From assembly GCF_000721105.1 (NCBI RefSeq), contig NZ_JOEV01000009.1:202524-266523 (forward strand): a stretch of DNA of 64,000 bases. Direction: 5' to 3'. The notes under the pieces are model-generated. The model was given only the letters and a program-made list of their open reading frames with translations, did no database searches and had not been told where the DNA came from. The position numbers were made by a program, and so were the translations under genes. Shown piece after piece: positions 48,544 to 59,540 of this stretch; position 1 is the stretch's first letter; every line of letters begins with the position of its first letter. Source of the DNA: Streptomyces cellulosae (GTDB taxonomy: Bacteria; Actinomycetota; Actinomycetes; Streptomycetales; Streptomycetaceae).

Positions 48544-50310
48544 CTACTTCACGACGCCCAGCGAGACGTAGTCGTAGCGGCCGTTGTACGCGGCGGACGA
48601 GTAGACGTTGGTGAGTCGGGGGCCGCGCCACGAGATGTTCTTCTCGTAGATGAACGGCATCCAGTCGGCGTTGTCGAGCAGGCGCTTGTTCATGTCCTCG
48701 TACAGCGCCTTGGACTTGGCCGGGTCGGTCGAGGCGATCGCGTCGTCGAAGAGCTGGTCGACGCTCTTGTCCTTGATCTGCGACTCGTTGTAGTTGCCGT
48801 TCTCGAAGATGAAGCGGCTGTCGAACAGCGGCTGCGCGTAGCCCTGGCCGGTCGGGAAGTCCGGGCCCCAGCCGCTCATCGTCATGCCGTAGCCGCGCTC
48901 CTTCACGACCTTCGGCGAGCCGGTGATGCTGGAGGACTGGGCGCCGTCGATCGGGTCGACCTCGACCTTGATGCCGACCTTGCCGAGCTGCTCCTGCAGC
49001 GCCTCGGCCGCGTCGACCTCACCCGGGTTGTTGGTACGGGCGGTGAGCTTGGTGGAGAAGCCGGACGGCTTGCCGCACTCCTTCAGCGACTCCTTGGCCT
49101 TGGCGAGGTCCGGCTTGCCCTTGCGGGCGAGGACGCCGTACGGGTCGTAGTCGGTGTAGCCCGGGATCGTCTTCGGGAAGACGGAGTTGGCGATGTCGCC
49201 ACCGGCGACCGCGCCACCGCGCGTCTGCTGCAGACCCGCGAAGTCCGTGGCGTAGAAGACGGCCTTGCGGCAGTTGACGTTGTCCAGCGGCTTCGCCGTG
49301 TGGACCAGGGCCACGTAACGGACGAAGGACGTCTGGATGTTGTCGATGTCCGACCGGTGGTCCTCGACGGCGCTGACGCGGCCCGACTGGGTCATGCCGG
49401 TGCCGTTGACGTCGATGTCGTAGTCGCCCTCCATCAGCCGCTTGTCGTTCTCCTCCAGGTTGGCGGAGATCGTCACGGTGATCTTGTCCGGCAGGGCCGG
49501 CCGGAGCGGGTCCGACGACTTCTTCCAGGCCGTGTTGCGCACCAGCACCAGGCTCTTGTTGGCCTTGTGCGACTGGATCTTGTACGGGCCGGAGGAGAAC
49601 GGCTGCTGCGTGTACTTGGCGCCGGTGTCCTTGCTCTGCTTCACCGGGGCACCGGTGGGCATGGCCAGGAACTGCTCGAAGTCACCGTTGGGCTTGGGCA
49701 GCTTGAAGACGATGGTCTTGTCGTCCGGCGTCTCGATCGCCTTCAGGCCCAGCTTGTCCGCCGACTTGTCCTTGTACGGCCCCTTGTACTCGCCCTTGGG
49801 GTCGAGCGTCTGCTTGATGTACGCCGGGCCACCGGTGATGGTGTCGGTCGCCCAGATGCGCTCGATGCCGTACTTGATGTCCTTGGAGGTCAGCGCGGAG
49901 CCGTCCTCCCAGGTGAGGTCGTCACGCAGCTTGTACGTGTAGGTCTTGCCGTCGGCCGAGACCTCGCCGGGGCCGGTGGCGAGGTCGCCGACCAGCTTGT
50001 TCGACGCCGCGCCCGGCTTGGTGTCGTACGTGACCAGGGTGCGGGTGAAGAACCGCATGAAGTCCCAGGTCATGCCGTAGTACGTACGCTGCGGGTCCAG
50101 GGAGTCGAAGTCCTGCTTGCCGACGAACTTCAGCGTCCCGCCCTTCTTGGCGGAGGCGTTGACAACCTTGTTCAGCGCCGCGTTGTAACCGGCACCCTTC
50201 TCGCTCTTGTCGTCACCGTCACCGCCGCCGCACGCCGTGGTGGTCACCAGCGCCGCGACTACGAGGGCTGCGCCAGCAGCGAGCCGCCGCTTCGGGGAAC
50301 CTGTGGGCAT
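48544..50310 (-). CDS. Oligopeptide/dipeptide ABC importer, substrate-binding lipoprotein
   Basis: A 588-residue SBP_bac_5 protein with a lipoprotein signal (KRRLAAGAALVVAALVTTTAC). The family motifs YYGMTWDFMRFFTRTLVTYD and DLTWEDGSALTSKDIKYGIERI follow, and MSGWGPDFPTG is near the C-terminus. GGAGG lies nine bases upstream of the ATG at 50310. It should deliver peptides to the two permeases. The long length suits oligopeptide rather than dipeptide binding, but the ligand is not shown. Confidence 0.94.
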   Translation of the reverse strand: MPTGSPKRRLAAGAALVVAALVTTTACGGGDGDDKSEKGAGYNAALNKVVNASAKKGGTLKFVGKQDFDSLDPQRTYYGMTWDFMRFFTRTLVTYDTKPGAASNKLVGDLATGPGEVSADGKTYTYKLRDDLTWEDGSALTSKDIKYGIERIWATDTITGGPAYIKQTLDPKGEYKGPYKDKSADKLGLKAIETPDDKTIVFKLPKPNGDFEQFLAMPTGAPVKQSKDTGAKYTQQPFSSGPYKIQSHKANKSLVLVRNTAWKKSSDPLRPALPDKITVTISANLEENDKRLMEGDYDIDVNGTGMTQSGRVSAVEDHRSDIDNIQTSFVRYVALVHTAKPLDNVNCRKAVFYATDFAGLQQTRGGAVAGGDIANSVFPKTIPGYTDYDPYGVLARKGKPDLAKAKESLKECGKPSGFSTKLTARTNNPGEVDAAEALQEQLGKVGIKVEVDPIDGAQSSSITGSPKVVKERGYGMTMSGWGPDFPTGQGYAQPLFDSRFIFENGNYNESQIKDKSVDQLFDDAIASTDPAKSKALYEDMNKRLLDNADWMPFIYEKNISWRGPRLTNVYSSAAYNGRYDYVSLGVVK

Positions 50311-50418
50311 TTTCTCGTAACCTCCGAGATTCGCGGTCCCGGGCCTGTGCCGGAGAACCATGGGAAGAGCCACCTGACGGTGCGGCAGGGGCGATACCTG
50401 GGCTAGCGGTCTAGCGGT

Positions 50419-51420
50419 CTAGCGGGTCCCCTTGGGATCGAGCGCGTCCCGCAGGCCGTCACCGAAGAGGTTGAAGGCCAGGACGGTGACGAAGATCGTC
50501 GCACCGGGGAAGACCATGAACATCGGGTCGTGCTCGTACGTCTGCAGGGCGTCACGCAGCATGCCGCCCCAGGAGGCCGTCGGCGGCCGGACACCCGCGC
50601 CGAGGAAGCTGAGCGCCGCCTCCGTGAGGATGTTGGTGGGGATCATCAGCGTCGCGTAGACCATGATCGGGGCGAACAGGTTGGGCAGCAGTTCCTTGAA
50701 CAGGATGTGCCGCCTGCCGCCGCCGAGGCTGCGCGCGGCCTCGATGTACTCGCGCTCCCGCAGGCTCAGGGTCTGACCGCGGACGATCCGGCCGACGTAG
50801 GGCCAGCCGAAGAATCCGATGACCAGGACGAGTACGGCGATCCGCACGCCCGAGCCGGTCAGTCCCAGCAGGTCGTCCGGGAGGACCGAGACCAGGGAGA
50901 TGATGAAGAGCAGCTGCGGGAAGGAGAGCAGCACGTCCATGGTGCGGCTGATGAAGGCGTCGATCCAGCCGCCGAAGTAGCCGGCGATGATCCCGAAGAG
51001 CGTCCCGAGCACCACGGCGACCACGGCGGCGAGGAAGGCCACGAGGAGCGAGATGCGGGCGCCGTAGACGATTCGGCTGAAGACGTCACGGCCCTTGTTG
51101 GGCTCGACTCCGAAGAGGTAGTCCCCGCTCACTCCGCCCCAGGCGCCCTGCGGCAGGTTGGTCAGCGGGTCCAGTTGGTCCTGGTGGAACTCGTTCGGCG
51201 GGTGTCCGAGCAGCGAGACGATCAGCGGCGCGAACACGGCGACCAGCACCAGGACCAGCACGGTGATGCCGCCCGCGAGGGCGACCTTGTCCTGCTTGAG
51301 GCGATTCCAGGCGATCTGCTTGAGGGACCGGCCTTCGACCTTCTTCGTTCCAGGCCCCGCGGGATCGGCTGGAGCGCTCGGCGCCGCTTCCGCAGCAGTG
51401 TCGTGCAATGGCGCCGTCAT
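50419..51420 (-). CDS. Oligopeptide/dipeptide ABC importer, permease (OppC/DppC type)
   Basis: A 333-residue permease; it is the first gene of the importer operon, an order (C-A-B-D-F) that differs from the common A-B-C-D-F. The N-terminal 45 residues are polar and Ala/Pro-rich; residues LKQIAWNRLKQDKVALAGG match the OppC_N motif, followed by the binding-protein-dependent transport domain with EYIEAARSLGGGRRHILFKELLPN. The ATG at 51420 follows AGGGG. The stretch upstream in the same frame is not family-like. Confidence 0.94.
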   Translation of the reverse strand: MTAPLHDTAAEAAPSAPADPAGPGTKKVEGRSLKQIAWNRLKQDKVALAGGITVLVLVLVAVFAPLIVSLLGHPPNEFHQDQLDPLTNLPQGAWGGVSGDYLFGVEPNKGRDVFSRIVYGARISLLVAFLAAVVAVVLGTLFGIIAGYFGGWIDAFISRTMDVLLSFPQLLFIISLVSVLPDDLLGLTGSGVRIAVLVLVIGFFGWPYVGRIVRGQTLSLREREYIEAARSLGGGRRHILFKELLPNLFAPIMVYATLMIPTNILTEAALSFLGAGVRPPTASWGGMLRDALQTYEHDPMFMVFPGATIFVTVLAFNLFGDGLRDALDPKGTR

Positions 51421-51617
51421 GGCAGGGACCCCTCTCAACCGGCGGTGACCGGCCCGCACATGCCGCTGTAGCGGCTGATCGTCCGTCGAACACACGGGGG
51501 CGACCCCCCTATTGCGGGGAGTCTTCAACGCCTCGGCGATCAGGGGCCAGGGTTGGCGGTGAATGGATGCGCAACCGTGATGCACTACCAGCGATTCCGT
51601 TATCCGAACAGTGGGTA

Positions 51618-51634
51618 ACACGTAACGGACGTGT
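51618..51634. promoter_or_regulatory. Palindrome upstream of the importer operon
   Basis: ACACGT-AACGG-ACGTGT has perfect six-base arms, about 200 bp before the OppC-type start. It could be an operator for the importer. Confidence 0.5.
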
Positions 51635-51710
51635 GGAAGTTGGGACACCGGGGCGAAACGGGCACCATTGAGTCATCCGATGCCAATCTACGCGCAGAGA
51701 CCGCCTGGCA

Positions 51711-51749
51711 CGAAACGGGAGCCCGCGCAGGTGCGGGGGTCCCGTTTCG
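51711..51749. terminator. Two-step hairpin in the importer upstream region
   Basis: Arms CGAAACGGGA and TCCCGTTTCG enclose a second stem CCCGC/GCGGG. It is about 290 bp past the stop of the SseB-like gene at 52036 and might end that transcript, or lie in the importer leader. Confidence 0.5.
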
Positions 51750-52035
51750 CCGGTCGTGGAAGACGGTGCCTCCTGCCGTCCCGAGGCCGTCCAAAAGATG
51801 CGGAGGGTTGTGTCGCCCGGTGCCGCTCGCCGGGGCGCCATGCGGTCGGGCGGGCAGTCGCCGGGCGCCGCCACTGCGCCGTGGCCGAAATCGCCCCCCA
51901 CCCTCCAAAGAAAAGGGGCGCGAGCAAGGACATTCCGGCCGCGCCGGCCGGACCGCGCGCGGCGCAATCCCCAGCCTTCGCGCGGGTAACGCGCGCCTCC
52001 CGGCCCCTTTCCCGGTCCGCAGCGGTCCGCAGCGG

Positions 52036-52887
52036 TCAGTACCGGCCGCCGGCCTGGGGATACCCGTATCCGGCCGCCGGGGACTGGACCGGGGCGCCGT
52101 GCGCCTCACGGTCGTAGAAGGGGCGGGCGCTCGCCCGCATCCACAGGGCGACCGGGTCGTACTCGTCGGACATCGCCACCGTCGACACCGGCAGTCCGTC
52201 CGGGACCGCGCCGATGGACTGCTGCATCATCGCGCGTACCGAGTCCACGGCCGGCGGGCTGGTGTCGTACACATCGAGACCGATGGCGAGATACGGCGCC
52301 CCGAGCGCGGGCTGCACCCAGGCGCGGCGCAACGCCCGGACCGCCGGGGTGCGGTGGGCGTTCTGCGCGAGCAGGGCGTAGAACTGCGGGATCTCGATCG
52401 CGGGCTCGGACAGTCTCAGGGGTCCGGCGGGCTGGCGCTCGAGTCCCGTGGCGATACGGCGCAGATCGAGCCAGGGGATGCCGACGCCGCCGCCCGGGGC
52501 GTGCGGGTTGAGCCAGAGGCCGTAGTGGTCGGGGTAGAGGGTGCGGGCCACGTCGAGGCCGTCGACCACTTCGTACGACCTGTTCCAGCCGCTGGCCGAC
52601 AACTCCTGGGCGGAGGTCACGCAGGGCGCGTAGCCGAACCCCTCGACCTGCATGTTTCCGTACTGGGCGTCGGGGGAGCCGGCCTGGCCGTGCCACAGCA
52701 GCATCCAGACCTGGCCGGAGGAGGGAGTGGCGAGCGCGCGCAGGAGTGCCTCATAGGCGTCGTAACGCCCGGGCGTCACCTGGCGCAGCATGTGCTCGAC
52801 CTGCCCGGTCGCGATGCCGCTGGCGCTCACCTGTACCGCCCCTTCGAGAGTGTGCCCCGGATATGAAACCAGCTTAGGTTGCTCCAC
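52036..52887 (-). CDS. SseB-like protein, paralogue 1
   Basis: A 283-residue protein of the enhanced-serine-sensitivity (SseB) type. The first half has a long variable stretch; the last third, including AIGLDVYDTSPPAVDSVRAM and YDPVALWMRASARPFYDRE, matches the end of the next gene (DPVGHWMRDQVRPFYTRD), so the two are paralogues. A Gly/Tyr-rich tail follows. The GTG is at 52887. No enzyme activity is known for this family. Confidence 0.75.
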   Translation of the reverse strand: MEQPKLVSYPGHTLEGAVQVSASGIATGQVEHMLRQVTPGRYDAYEALLRALATPSSGQVWMLLWHGQAGSPDAQYGNMQVEGFGYAPCVTSAQELSASGWNRSYEVVDGLDVARTLYPDHYGLWLNPHAPGGGVGIPWLDLRRIATGLERQPAGPLRLSEPAIEIPQFYALLAQNAHRTPAVRALRRAWVQPALGAPYLAIGLDVYDTSPPAVDSVRAMMQQSIGAVPDGLPVSTVAMSDEYDPVALWMRASARPFYDREAHGAPVQSPAAGYGYPQAGGRY

Positions 52888-52980
52888 CGACAGCAGCCGC
52901 CCCGGAGCTCGGGGGTTGTCGGGCGTCGGCGGGTGCGGGTGCGGGTCGCGGGGCCGGGTGGTCCGCCCCTGGCGGGGTCG

Positions 52981-53781
52981 CTAGTAGTCCCTCGTGTAGA
53001 AGGGCCGTACCTGGTCTCGCATCCAGTGGCCCACCGGGTCGTCCGTCACGTCCAGCAGGACGAGGTTGACCGGCCAGGGGGCCGGGGTGGTGCCCAGGGC
53101 CCGGGCCAGGGCCTCCATGGGAAGGGCGCGCAGATCGCCCTCCCACTGGGAGAGTTCGACACCCACGAACATCACCGGGTCGGCCGTCTCGATGGTGGCG
53201 AGGCAGCGGCGGGCGGTGAGGACCACGCCGGTCGTGGCGAACTCGGCCGAGGCGGCGGACAGGAAGTCCACCGGGTCGTCCTGCCAGTCGGGCTCGTAGA
53301 GCCTGACCCGGCCACCGCTCGTGGGACCGTCCAGCGGGGTCCGGCCCGCCCGGCACAGCTCGGCGACCGCCCCCGGCGGAAGCGGGACACCGACCACACC
53401 GTCCGGGTTCACGGCGAGGCCGACCTGGGGCGGCAGACCGCGCGCGAACTCGACGGCGGGCGCGATGGTGTACGACATGTGCGAGCCGACGACCTGACGG
53501 AACTGCTCCTCGGAGCTGAACACCGGCACGTAGGCCTGGCCCTCGATCTCCAGGGCGGGCAGGTCCAGCGGACCGCTGTGCGGGCCGCCGCCGTTGGGCA
53601 GCGGCACCCAGACGAAACTGCGCCCGAGCACCTCGATGATCCGTCCGGCCGCCCCGGCAACGCCGAGGGAGGCGGACAGCACCTCCTCCAGCTCGTTGCC
53701 GGGCCATCCGCCGTGCGGATGGGGGTACGCCTGTGCCGGGATGCCCGAGAAGTCAGCGGGAAAATCCGCCGGGAAGTCCAT
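52981..53781 (-). CDS. SseB-like protein, paralogue 2
   Basis: A 266-residue protein with a recognisable SseB N-terminal domain (FVWVPLPNGGGPHSGPL ... YVPVFSSEEQFRQVVG) and the SseB C-terminal domain (ALGTTPAPWPVNLVLLDVTDDPVGHWM). It begins MDFPADFPADFSG at 53781; a GTG at 53811 is also possible but has a weaker ribosome site. It precedes paralogue 1 by 93 bp. The family name comes from E. coli, where extra SseB makes cells sensitive to serine. Confidence 0.8.
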   Translation of the reverse strand: MDFPADFPADFSGIPAQAYPHPHGGWPGNELEEVLSASLGVAGAAGRIIEVLGRSFVWVPLPNGGGPHSGPLDLPALEIEGQAYVPVFSSEEQFRQVVGSHMSYTIAPAVEFARGLPPQVGLAVNPDGVVGVPLPPGAVAELCRAGRTPLDGPTSGGRVRLYEPDWQDDPVDFLSAASAEFATTGVVLTARRCLATIETADPVMFVGVELSQWEGDLRALPMEALARALGTTPAPWPVNLVLLDVTDDPVGHWMRDQVRPFYTRDY

Positions 53782-53942
53782 CTGCCTGCCTACCGCCTGC
53801 CGAGTACTCACGTGCTGTGGCTGAAAAGGCTAACGGGTACCGGGCGCACGGGAGAGACCCGCGCGGTATCCGACCCGGCCGGGTCCCCTGGGGCGAGCCG
53901 GGGCCGACGGGTTCGGTGCACCCCGCTACCGGCCCGCCGCCC

Positions 53943-54611
53943 TCAGCCCGCGAAGCCGATGCGCCGCAGCACGTTCGCCGCGTCCCGGTCGATCAGGACC
54001 GCGGAGCCGCAGCCCGGGGGGAGGTCGCCCTGCTCCACGGCGCTGATCAGGCGGGAGGCCGCTCCTCGGTGGCGCAGGAACGCGTAGCGGGAAACCCCGC
54101 GGCCGCGCTCGCGTTGGCCCTCCAGGGCGGTGTCCGGTGTGACGTCGAGCAGGAGCAGGTGCAGGGTGCCGCCCCGGCGCCGGGCCTCGCGGGCCAGCCA
54201 GGAGCGCACCCAGGCCTGCGTACCGCAGTCGTGCACGACGACGCCCTCGCCGGAGCGCAGGGCGCGGCGCAGCCCGGCGTAGTGCGCGAGACGAACCAGC
54301 GGGCGGTAGACCGCGTACGGCAGGAAGCGGGGCATTCGCTCGTCCCAGCGGTCGCGGGTGTCCTGGGAGTCGATACGGGCCGCCTTGACCGTGCGGCGCA
54401 TCAGCGTGGACTTGCCGCTGCCGGGCAGCCCGGTGATCACCACCAGGTCCTCGGGGCCGAAGAGCAGGGCGTGCGGGCTGCGGCCGTCGCGCTCCCGGAG
54501 GTCACGGACGACGGGTGCGCCGAGCGGGTCGCAGGCCTCCTCGGCCGGGGCCGTCGGCTGCTGGGGCAGCGCGAGGGCCGAGGTGGTCGCGTACGCCGTG
54601 GGCCTGTTCAC
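53943..54611 (-). CDS. P-loop AAA/kinase-like ATP-binding protein
   Basis: A 222-residue NTPase with Walker A ITGLPGSGKSTLMRR (about residues 59-73) and an Arg-rich lid (QRERGRGVSRYAFLRHRGA) like that of nucleotide or zeta-toxin-type kinases. The stretch LHLLLLDVTPDTALEGQRERG resembles the adenylate/shikimate kinase region before the lid. Substrate unknown; no antitoxin gene is adjacent, so I do not call it a toxin. GGGGAGG precedes the GTG at 54611. It is divergent from the glycine riboswitch operon. Confidence 0.75.
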   Translation of the reverse strand: MNRPTAYATTSALALPQQPTAPAEEACDPLGAPVVRDLRERDGRSPHALLFGPEDLVVITGLPGSGKSTLMRRTVKAARIDSQDTRDRWDERMPRFLPYAVYRPLVRLAHYAGLRRALRSGEGVVVHDCGTQAWVRSWLAREARRRGGTLHLLLLDVTPDTALEGQRERGRGVSRYAFLRHRGAASRLISAVEQGDLPPGCGSAVLIDRDAANVLRRIGFAG

Positions 54612-54794
54612 CGTGATCGTCCTCCCCTGGGGTGGTCACGAGTCCCCTCCCCGTCGAGTGTAAAGAGAAGGTAATGCGCGGTCCCTCGCGTTTTCGTGCT
54701 CGTCCTGCCACAGGCCGGTCACAGATGCGGCCCTGCCGCACCCGACCGATGCGTGCAATGATGTCGGCGCCAACTGCATACCGGCCGTTTGAAT

Positions 54795-55015
54795 CCGCGC
54801 GGGAGAGTTCCGGGCCGTACGTGTGTCGTACGGATGCCCGGGCGCCGAAGGAGCAAGTCCCTCCCTTGAATCTCTCAGGCCCCGTTACCGCGCGGGCGAG
54901 GCACATCTGAAAAGCGGGCCGCTGTTTCCGGTGGCTCCACCCAAGGTGCAAGTCGTGGTCCACCGTTCGCGGGGTCCCGACGAACCTCTCAGGTTCCGAT
55001 GACAGATGGGGAGGA
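54795..55015 (+). promoter_or_regulatory. Tandem glycine riboswitch
   Basis: Two aptamers lie back to back before gcvT. The first (about 54795-54905) opens CCGCGCGGGAGAG, has the core CGCCGAAGGAGCAAG and AATCTCTCAGG and closes with GCGCGG. The second (about 54912-55015) has AAGGTGCAAG, the AACCTCTCAGG core and CAGATGGGGAGG. Glycine binding normally turns expression on. The second copy's CACCCAAGGTGCAAG differs from the usual GCCGAAGGxGCAAG. The structure ends 37 bp before the gcvT ATG, so the switch may act on transcription or on ribosome access. Confidence 0.95.
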
Positions 55016-55052
55016 ACGACCTCGCTGTCATGCCTTGGGAGACGACCGTCCG

Positions 55053-56180
55053 ATGAGCAGTAACGAACCCTCAGAAAAGCGCCGCACCGCCCTCGACGCC
55101 CTGCATCGTTCGCTCGGCGCGACGATGACCGACTTCGCCGGCTGGGACATGCCCCTGCGCTACGGCTCCGAGCGCGACGAGCACAACGCCGTGCGCACCG
55201 CGGCCGGGCTCTTCGACCTCTCCCACATGGGCGAGATCACCGTCACGGGTCCGCAGGCCGCGGCGCTCCTGGACCACGCCCTCGTCGGCGACATCGGCGG
55301 CGTCAAGGCCGGCCGCGCCCGCTACACGATGATCTGCCGCGCCGACGGTGGCATCCTGGACGACCTGATCGTCTACCGGCCGGCCGAGACCGAGTACATG
55401 GTCGTCGCCAACGCCTCCAACGCCCAGGTGGTCCTGGACGCGCTGACCGAGCGCGCGGCGGGCTTCGACGCCGAGGTCCGTGACGACCGGGACGCCTACG
55501 CGCTGATCGCCGTGCAGGGCCCCGAGTCCCCCGGCATCCTGAAGTCCCTCACCGACGCCGACCTGGACGGACTGAAGTACTACGCCGGCCTGCCCGGCAC
55601 CGTCGCCGGCGTCCCCGCTCTGATCGCCCGTACGGGCTACACCGGCGAGGACGGCTTCGAGCTGTTCGTCCGGCCGGAGCACGCCGTGGAGCTGTGGCAG
55701 GCGCTGACCAAGGCGGGCGAGGGCGTCGGTCTGGTCCCCTGCGGACTGTCCTGCCGGGACACCCTGCGCCTGGAGGCGGGCATGCCGTTGTACGGGCATG
55801 AGCTGTCGACGTCCCTCACCCCTTTCGACGCGGGGCTCGGACGCGTGGTGAAGTTCGAGAAAAAGGGCGACTTCGTCGGGCGCGAGGCGCTCCGGCAGGC
55901 CGCCGAGCGCGCTGCTTCGGCACCCCCGCGCGTCCTCGTCGGCCTGGTCGCCGAGGGGCGGCGGGTCCCTCGCGCGGGGTACGCGGTCGTCGCCGGCGGC
56001 GAGGTGATCGGCGAGGTCACCTCCGGCGCCCCCTCCCCCACACTGGGCAAGCCGATCGCGATGGCGTACGTCGACGCCGCCCACGCGGCGCCGGGCACTC
56101 CTGGTGTCGGCGTGGACATCCGGGGCAGTCACGAGCCGTACGAGGTCGTGGCGTTGCCGTTCTACAAGCGCCAGAAGTAG
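55053..56180 (+). CDS. gcvT: Glycine cleavage system T protein (aminomethyltransferase)
   Basis: Transfers the methylene group from lipoyl-bound aminomethyl to tetrahydrofolate, releasing ammonia. The 375-residue protein shows the folate-binding GCV_T domain: GWDMPLRYGSERDEHNAVR, FDLSHMGEITVTG, the catalytic Asp region DGGILDDLIVYR, and the barrel domain. The ATG at 55053 follows GGGAG at a long spacing; in-frame codons to 54999 lie inside the riboswitch and are unlikely. The P and L proteins are not in this window. Confidence 0.96.
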   Translation: MSSNEPSEKRRTALDALHRSLGATMTDFAGWDMPLRYGSERDEHNAVRTAAGLFDLSHMGEITVTGPQAAALLDHALVGDIGGVKAGRARYTMICRADGGILDDLIVYRPAETEYMVVANASNAQVVLDALTERAAGFDAEVRDDRDAYALIAVQGPESPGILKSLTDADLDGLKYYAGLPGTVAGVPALIARTGYTGEDGFELFVRPEHAVELWQALTKAGEGVGLVPCGLSCRDTLRLEAGMPLYGHELSTSLTPFDAGLGRVVKFEKKGDFVGREALRQAAERAASAPPRVLVGLVAEGRRVPRAGYAVVAGGEVIGEVTSGAPSPTLGKPIAMAYVDAAHAAPGTPGVGVDIRGSHEPYEVVALPFYKRQK

Positions 56181-56339
56181 AGACTCACCGGAAACCCACC
56201 GGAAGCAGGGACTCGAGCGCCGGAGGCAGACACTTGAGCGGTCCGCGCGCGTGATCCCGCACACATTCCCGCTGTTCACGCAGGTTTCCAGCAGTCCCCC
56301 ATTCACCAGCACTCCCCCGAGTACAGGAGAATTCAGGCC

Positions 56340-56717
56340 ATGAGCAACCCCCAGCAGCTGCGCTACAGCAAGGAGCACGAGTGGCTGTCGGGCGCCGAGG
56401 ACGGCGTCTCGACGGTCGGCATCACGGAGCACGCGGCCAACGCGCTCGGCGATGTCGTCTTCGTGCAGCTCCCGGAGGTCGGTGACACGGTGACCGCGGG
56501 CGAGACCTGCGGCGAGCTGGAGTCGACCAAGTCGGTCAGCGACCTGTACTCCCCGGTCAACGGTGAGGTCACCGAGGTCAACGAGGACGTGGTGAACGAT
56601 CCGTCGCTGGTGAACTCCGCGCCCTTCGAGGGCGGCTGGCTGTTCAAGGTACGCGTCGCCGAGGAGCCGTCCGACCTGCTCTCCGCCGACGAGTACACCG
56701 CCTTTTCCGCCGGCTGA
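56340..56717 (+). CDS. gcvH: Glycine cleavage system H protein
   Basis: The 125-residue lipoyl carrier that shuttles the aminomethyl group between P and T proteins. The lipoylated residue is K64 in [12 protein letters not shown] (family ESVK motif). GGAG precedes the ATG. It lies 159 bp after gcvT and 16 bp before glyA, in the same riboswitch-controlled unit. Confidence 0.97.
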   Translation: MSNPQQLRYSKEHEWLSGAEDGVSTVGITEHAANALGDVVFVQLPEVGDTVTAGETCGELESTKSVSDLYSPVNGEVTEVNEDVVNDPSLVNSAPFEGGWLFKVRVAEEPSDLLSADEYTAFSAG

Positions 56718-56733
56718 GGAGTCGTACACCCTT

Positions 56734-57999
56734 ATGTCCGTTCTGAACACACCCCTGCACGAGCTGGACCCCGAGGTCGCCGCCGCCGTCGACGCCGAGC
56801 TGGACCGGCAGCAGTCCACCCTGGAGATGATCGCCTCCGAGAACTTCGCGCCGGTCGCGGTGCTGGAGGCGCAGGGTTCCGTCCTGACCAACAAGTACGC
56901 CGAGGGCTACCCGGGCCGCCGCTACTACGGCGGCTGCGAGCACGTCGACGTCACCGAGCAGATCGCGATCGACCGGGTCAAGGAGCTGTTCGGCGCCGAG
57001 TACGCCAACGTGCAGCCCCACTCCGGCGCCTCGGCCAACCAGGCCGCCCTGTTCGCGCTGGCCCAGCCCGGCGACACCATCCTCGGGCTCGACCTGGCGC
57101 ACGGCGGCCACCTGACCCACGGGATGCGGCTGAACTTCTCCGGCAAGCAGTTCGACGTGGTCGCCTACCACGTGGACGCCGAGACCGGCCTGGTCGACAT
57201 GGCGGAGCTGGAGCGGCTCGCCAAGGAGCACCGGCCGAAGGTGATCATCGCGGGCTGGTCGGCGTATCCGCGGCAGCTGGACTTCGCCGAGTTCCGCCGG
57301 ATCGCCGACGAGGTCGAGGCCCGTCTGTGGGTCGACATGGCCCACTTCGCGGGGCTGGTCGCGGCGGGTCTGCATCCGAACCCGGTCGAGTACGCGGATG
57401 TCGTCACCTCCACCACCCACAAGACGCTGGGTGGCCCCCGCGGCGGCATCATCCTCGCCAAGCAGGAGTTCGCGAAGAAGCTGAACTCCTCCGTGTTCCC
57501 GGGCTTCCAGGGCGGTCCCCTGGAGCACGTGATCGCGGCCAAGGCGGTCTCCTTCAAGGCCGCCGCGAGCGAGGACTTCAAGGAGCGCCAGCGCCGTACG
57601 ATCGACGGCGCGCGGATCCTCGCCGAGCGGCTGACCGCGCCGGACGCCCGCGAGGCCGGGGTCAACGTGCTCTCCGGCGGTACGGACGTGCACCTCATCC
57701 TGGTCGACCTGCGCGAGTCCGAGCTGGACGGGCGGGCCGCCGAGGACCGCCTCCACGAGGTCGGCATCACGGTCAACCGCAACGCCGTCCCGAACGACCC
57801 GCGTCCCCCGATGGTCACCTCGGGCCTGCGCATCGGCACGCCCGCCCTCGCCACCCGCGGCTTCACGGCCGCGGACTTCGCCGAGGTCGCGGACGTCATC
57901 GCCCAGACGCTGAAGCCGTCCTACGACGTCGAAGCACTCAAGGCACGGGTCAGGGCGCTCGCCGACAAGCACCCGCTGTACCCCGGCCTGACCAAGTAA
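56734..57999 (+). CDS. glyA: Serine hydroxymethyltransferase
   Basis: PLP enzyme that interconverts serine and glycine with folate one-carbon units. The 421-residue product has [35 protein letters not shown], and the PLP Lys in [13 protein letters not shown] (K230). GAGGAG precedes the ATG at 56734. Joined with gcvTH it lets the cell turn excess glycine into serine. Confidence 0.97.
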   Translation: MSVLNTPLHELDPEVAAAVDAELDRQQSTLEMIASENFAPVAVLEAQGSVLTNKYAEGYPGRRYYGGCEHVDVTEQIAIDRVKELFGAEYANVQPHSGASANQAALFALAQPGDTILGLDLAHGGHLTHGMRLNFSGKQFDVVAYHVDAETGLVDMAELERLAKEHRPKVIIAGWSAYPRQLDFAEFRRIADEVEARLWVDMAHFAGLVAAGLHPNPVEYADVVTSTTHKTLGGPRGGIILAKQEFAKKLNSSVFPGFQGGPLEHVIAAKAVSFKAAASEDFKERQRRTIDGARILAERLTAPDAREAGVNVLSGGTDVHLILVDLRESELDGRAAEDRLHEVGITVNRNAVPNDPRPPMVTSGLRIGTPALATRGFTAADFAEVADVIAQTLKPSYDVEALKARVRALADKHPLYPGLTK

Positions 58000-58055
58000 G
58001 TCCCCGGTGGGGCGCCCGGACCGGGTGCCCCACCACCCCGTACTGAGGAGTGACC

Positions 58056-59423
<1,368 letters not shown>

Positions 59424-59540
59424 CCTGTGGCGACCGGCCGAGGTTGACGTTTCCACGTCGCGCGCCGATCACCCGTGCCAAGGTGGGACCGCAGTAACCG
59501 ATCAACTCCTGTCCCCCCACAGGCACTCAGGGAGTCGCCC

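Larger units (their letters stand above)
51421..52035. other. 615-bp region upstream of the importer operon, no gene seen
   Basis: No reading frame here has normal codon use. The part nearest the importer (51540-51640) is less GC-rich and probably holds the promoter. It contains a palindrome (51618-51634) and a hairpin (51711-51749). Confidence 0.6.

Noticed and set aside
47356..50406. 1,016-codon plus-strand frame opposite the peptide importer
   Set aside because: It is antisense to the OppD, OppB and binding-protein genes, all of which have clear family motifs.
51631..52866. Long plus-strand frame in the importer upstream region
   Set aside because: Its second half is antisense to the SseB-like gene and its first half has abnormal codon use and no motif.
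53943..54611. Kinase-like protein as a zeta toxin
   Set aside because: No antitoxin-like gene is adjacent, and the P-loop plus Arg-rich lid is shared by many harmless kinases.
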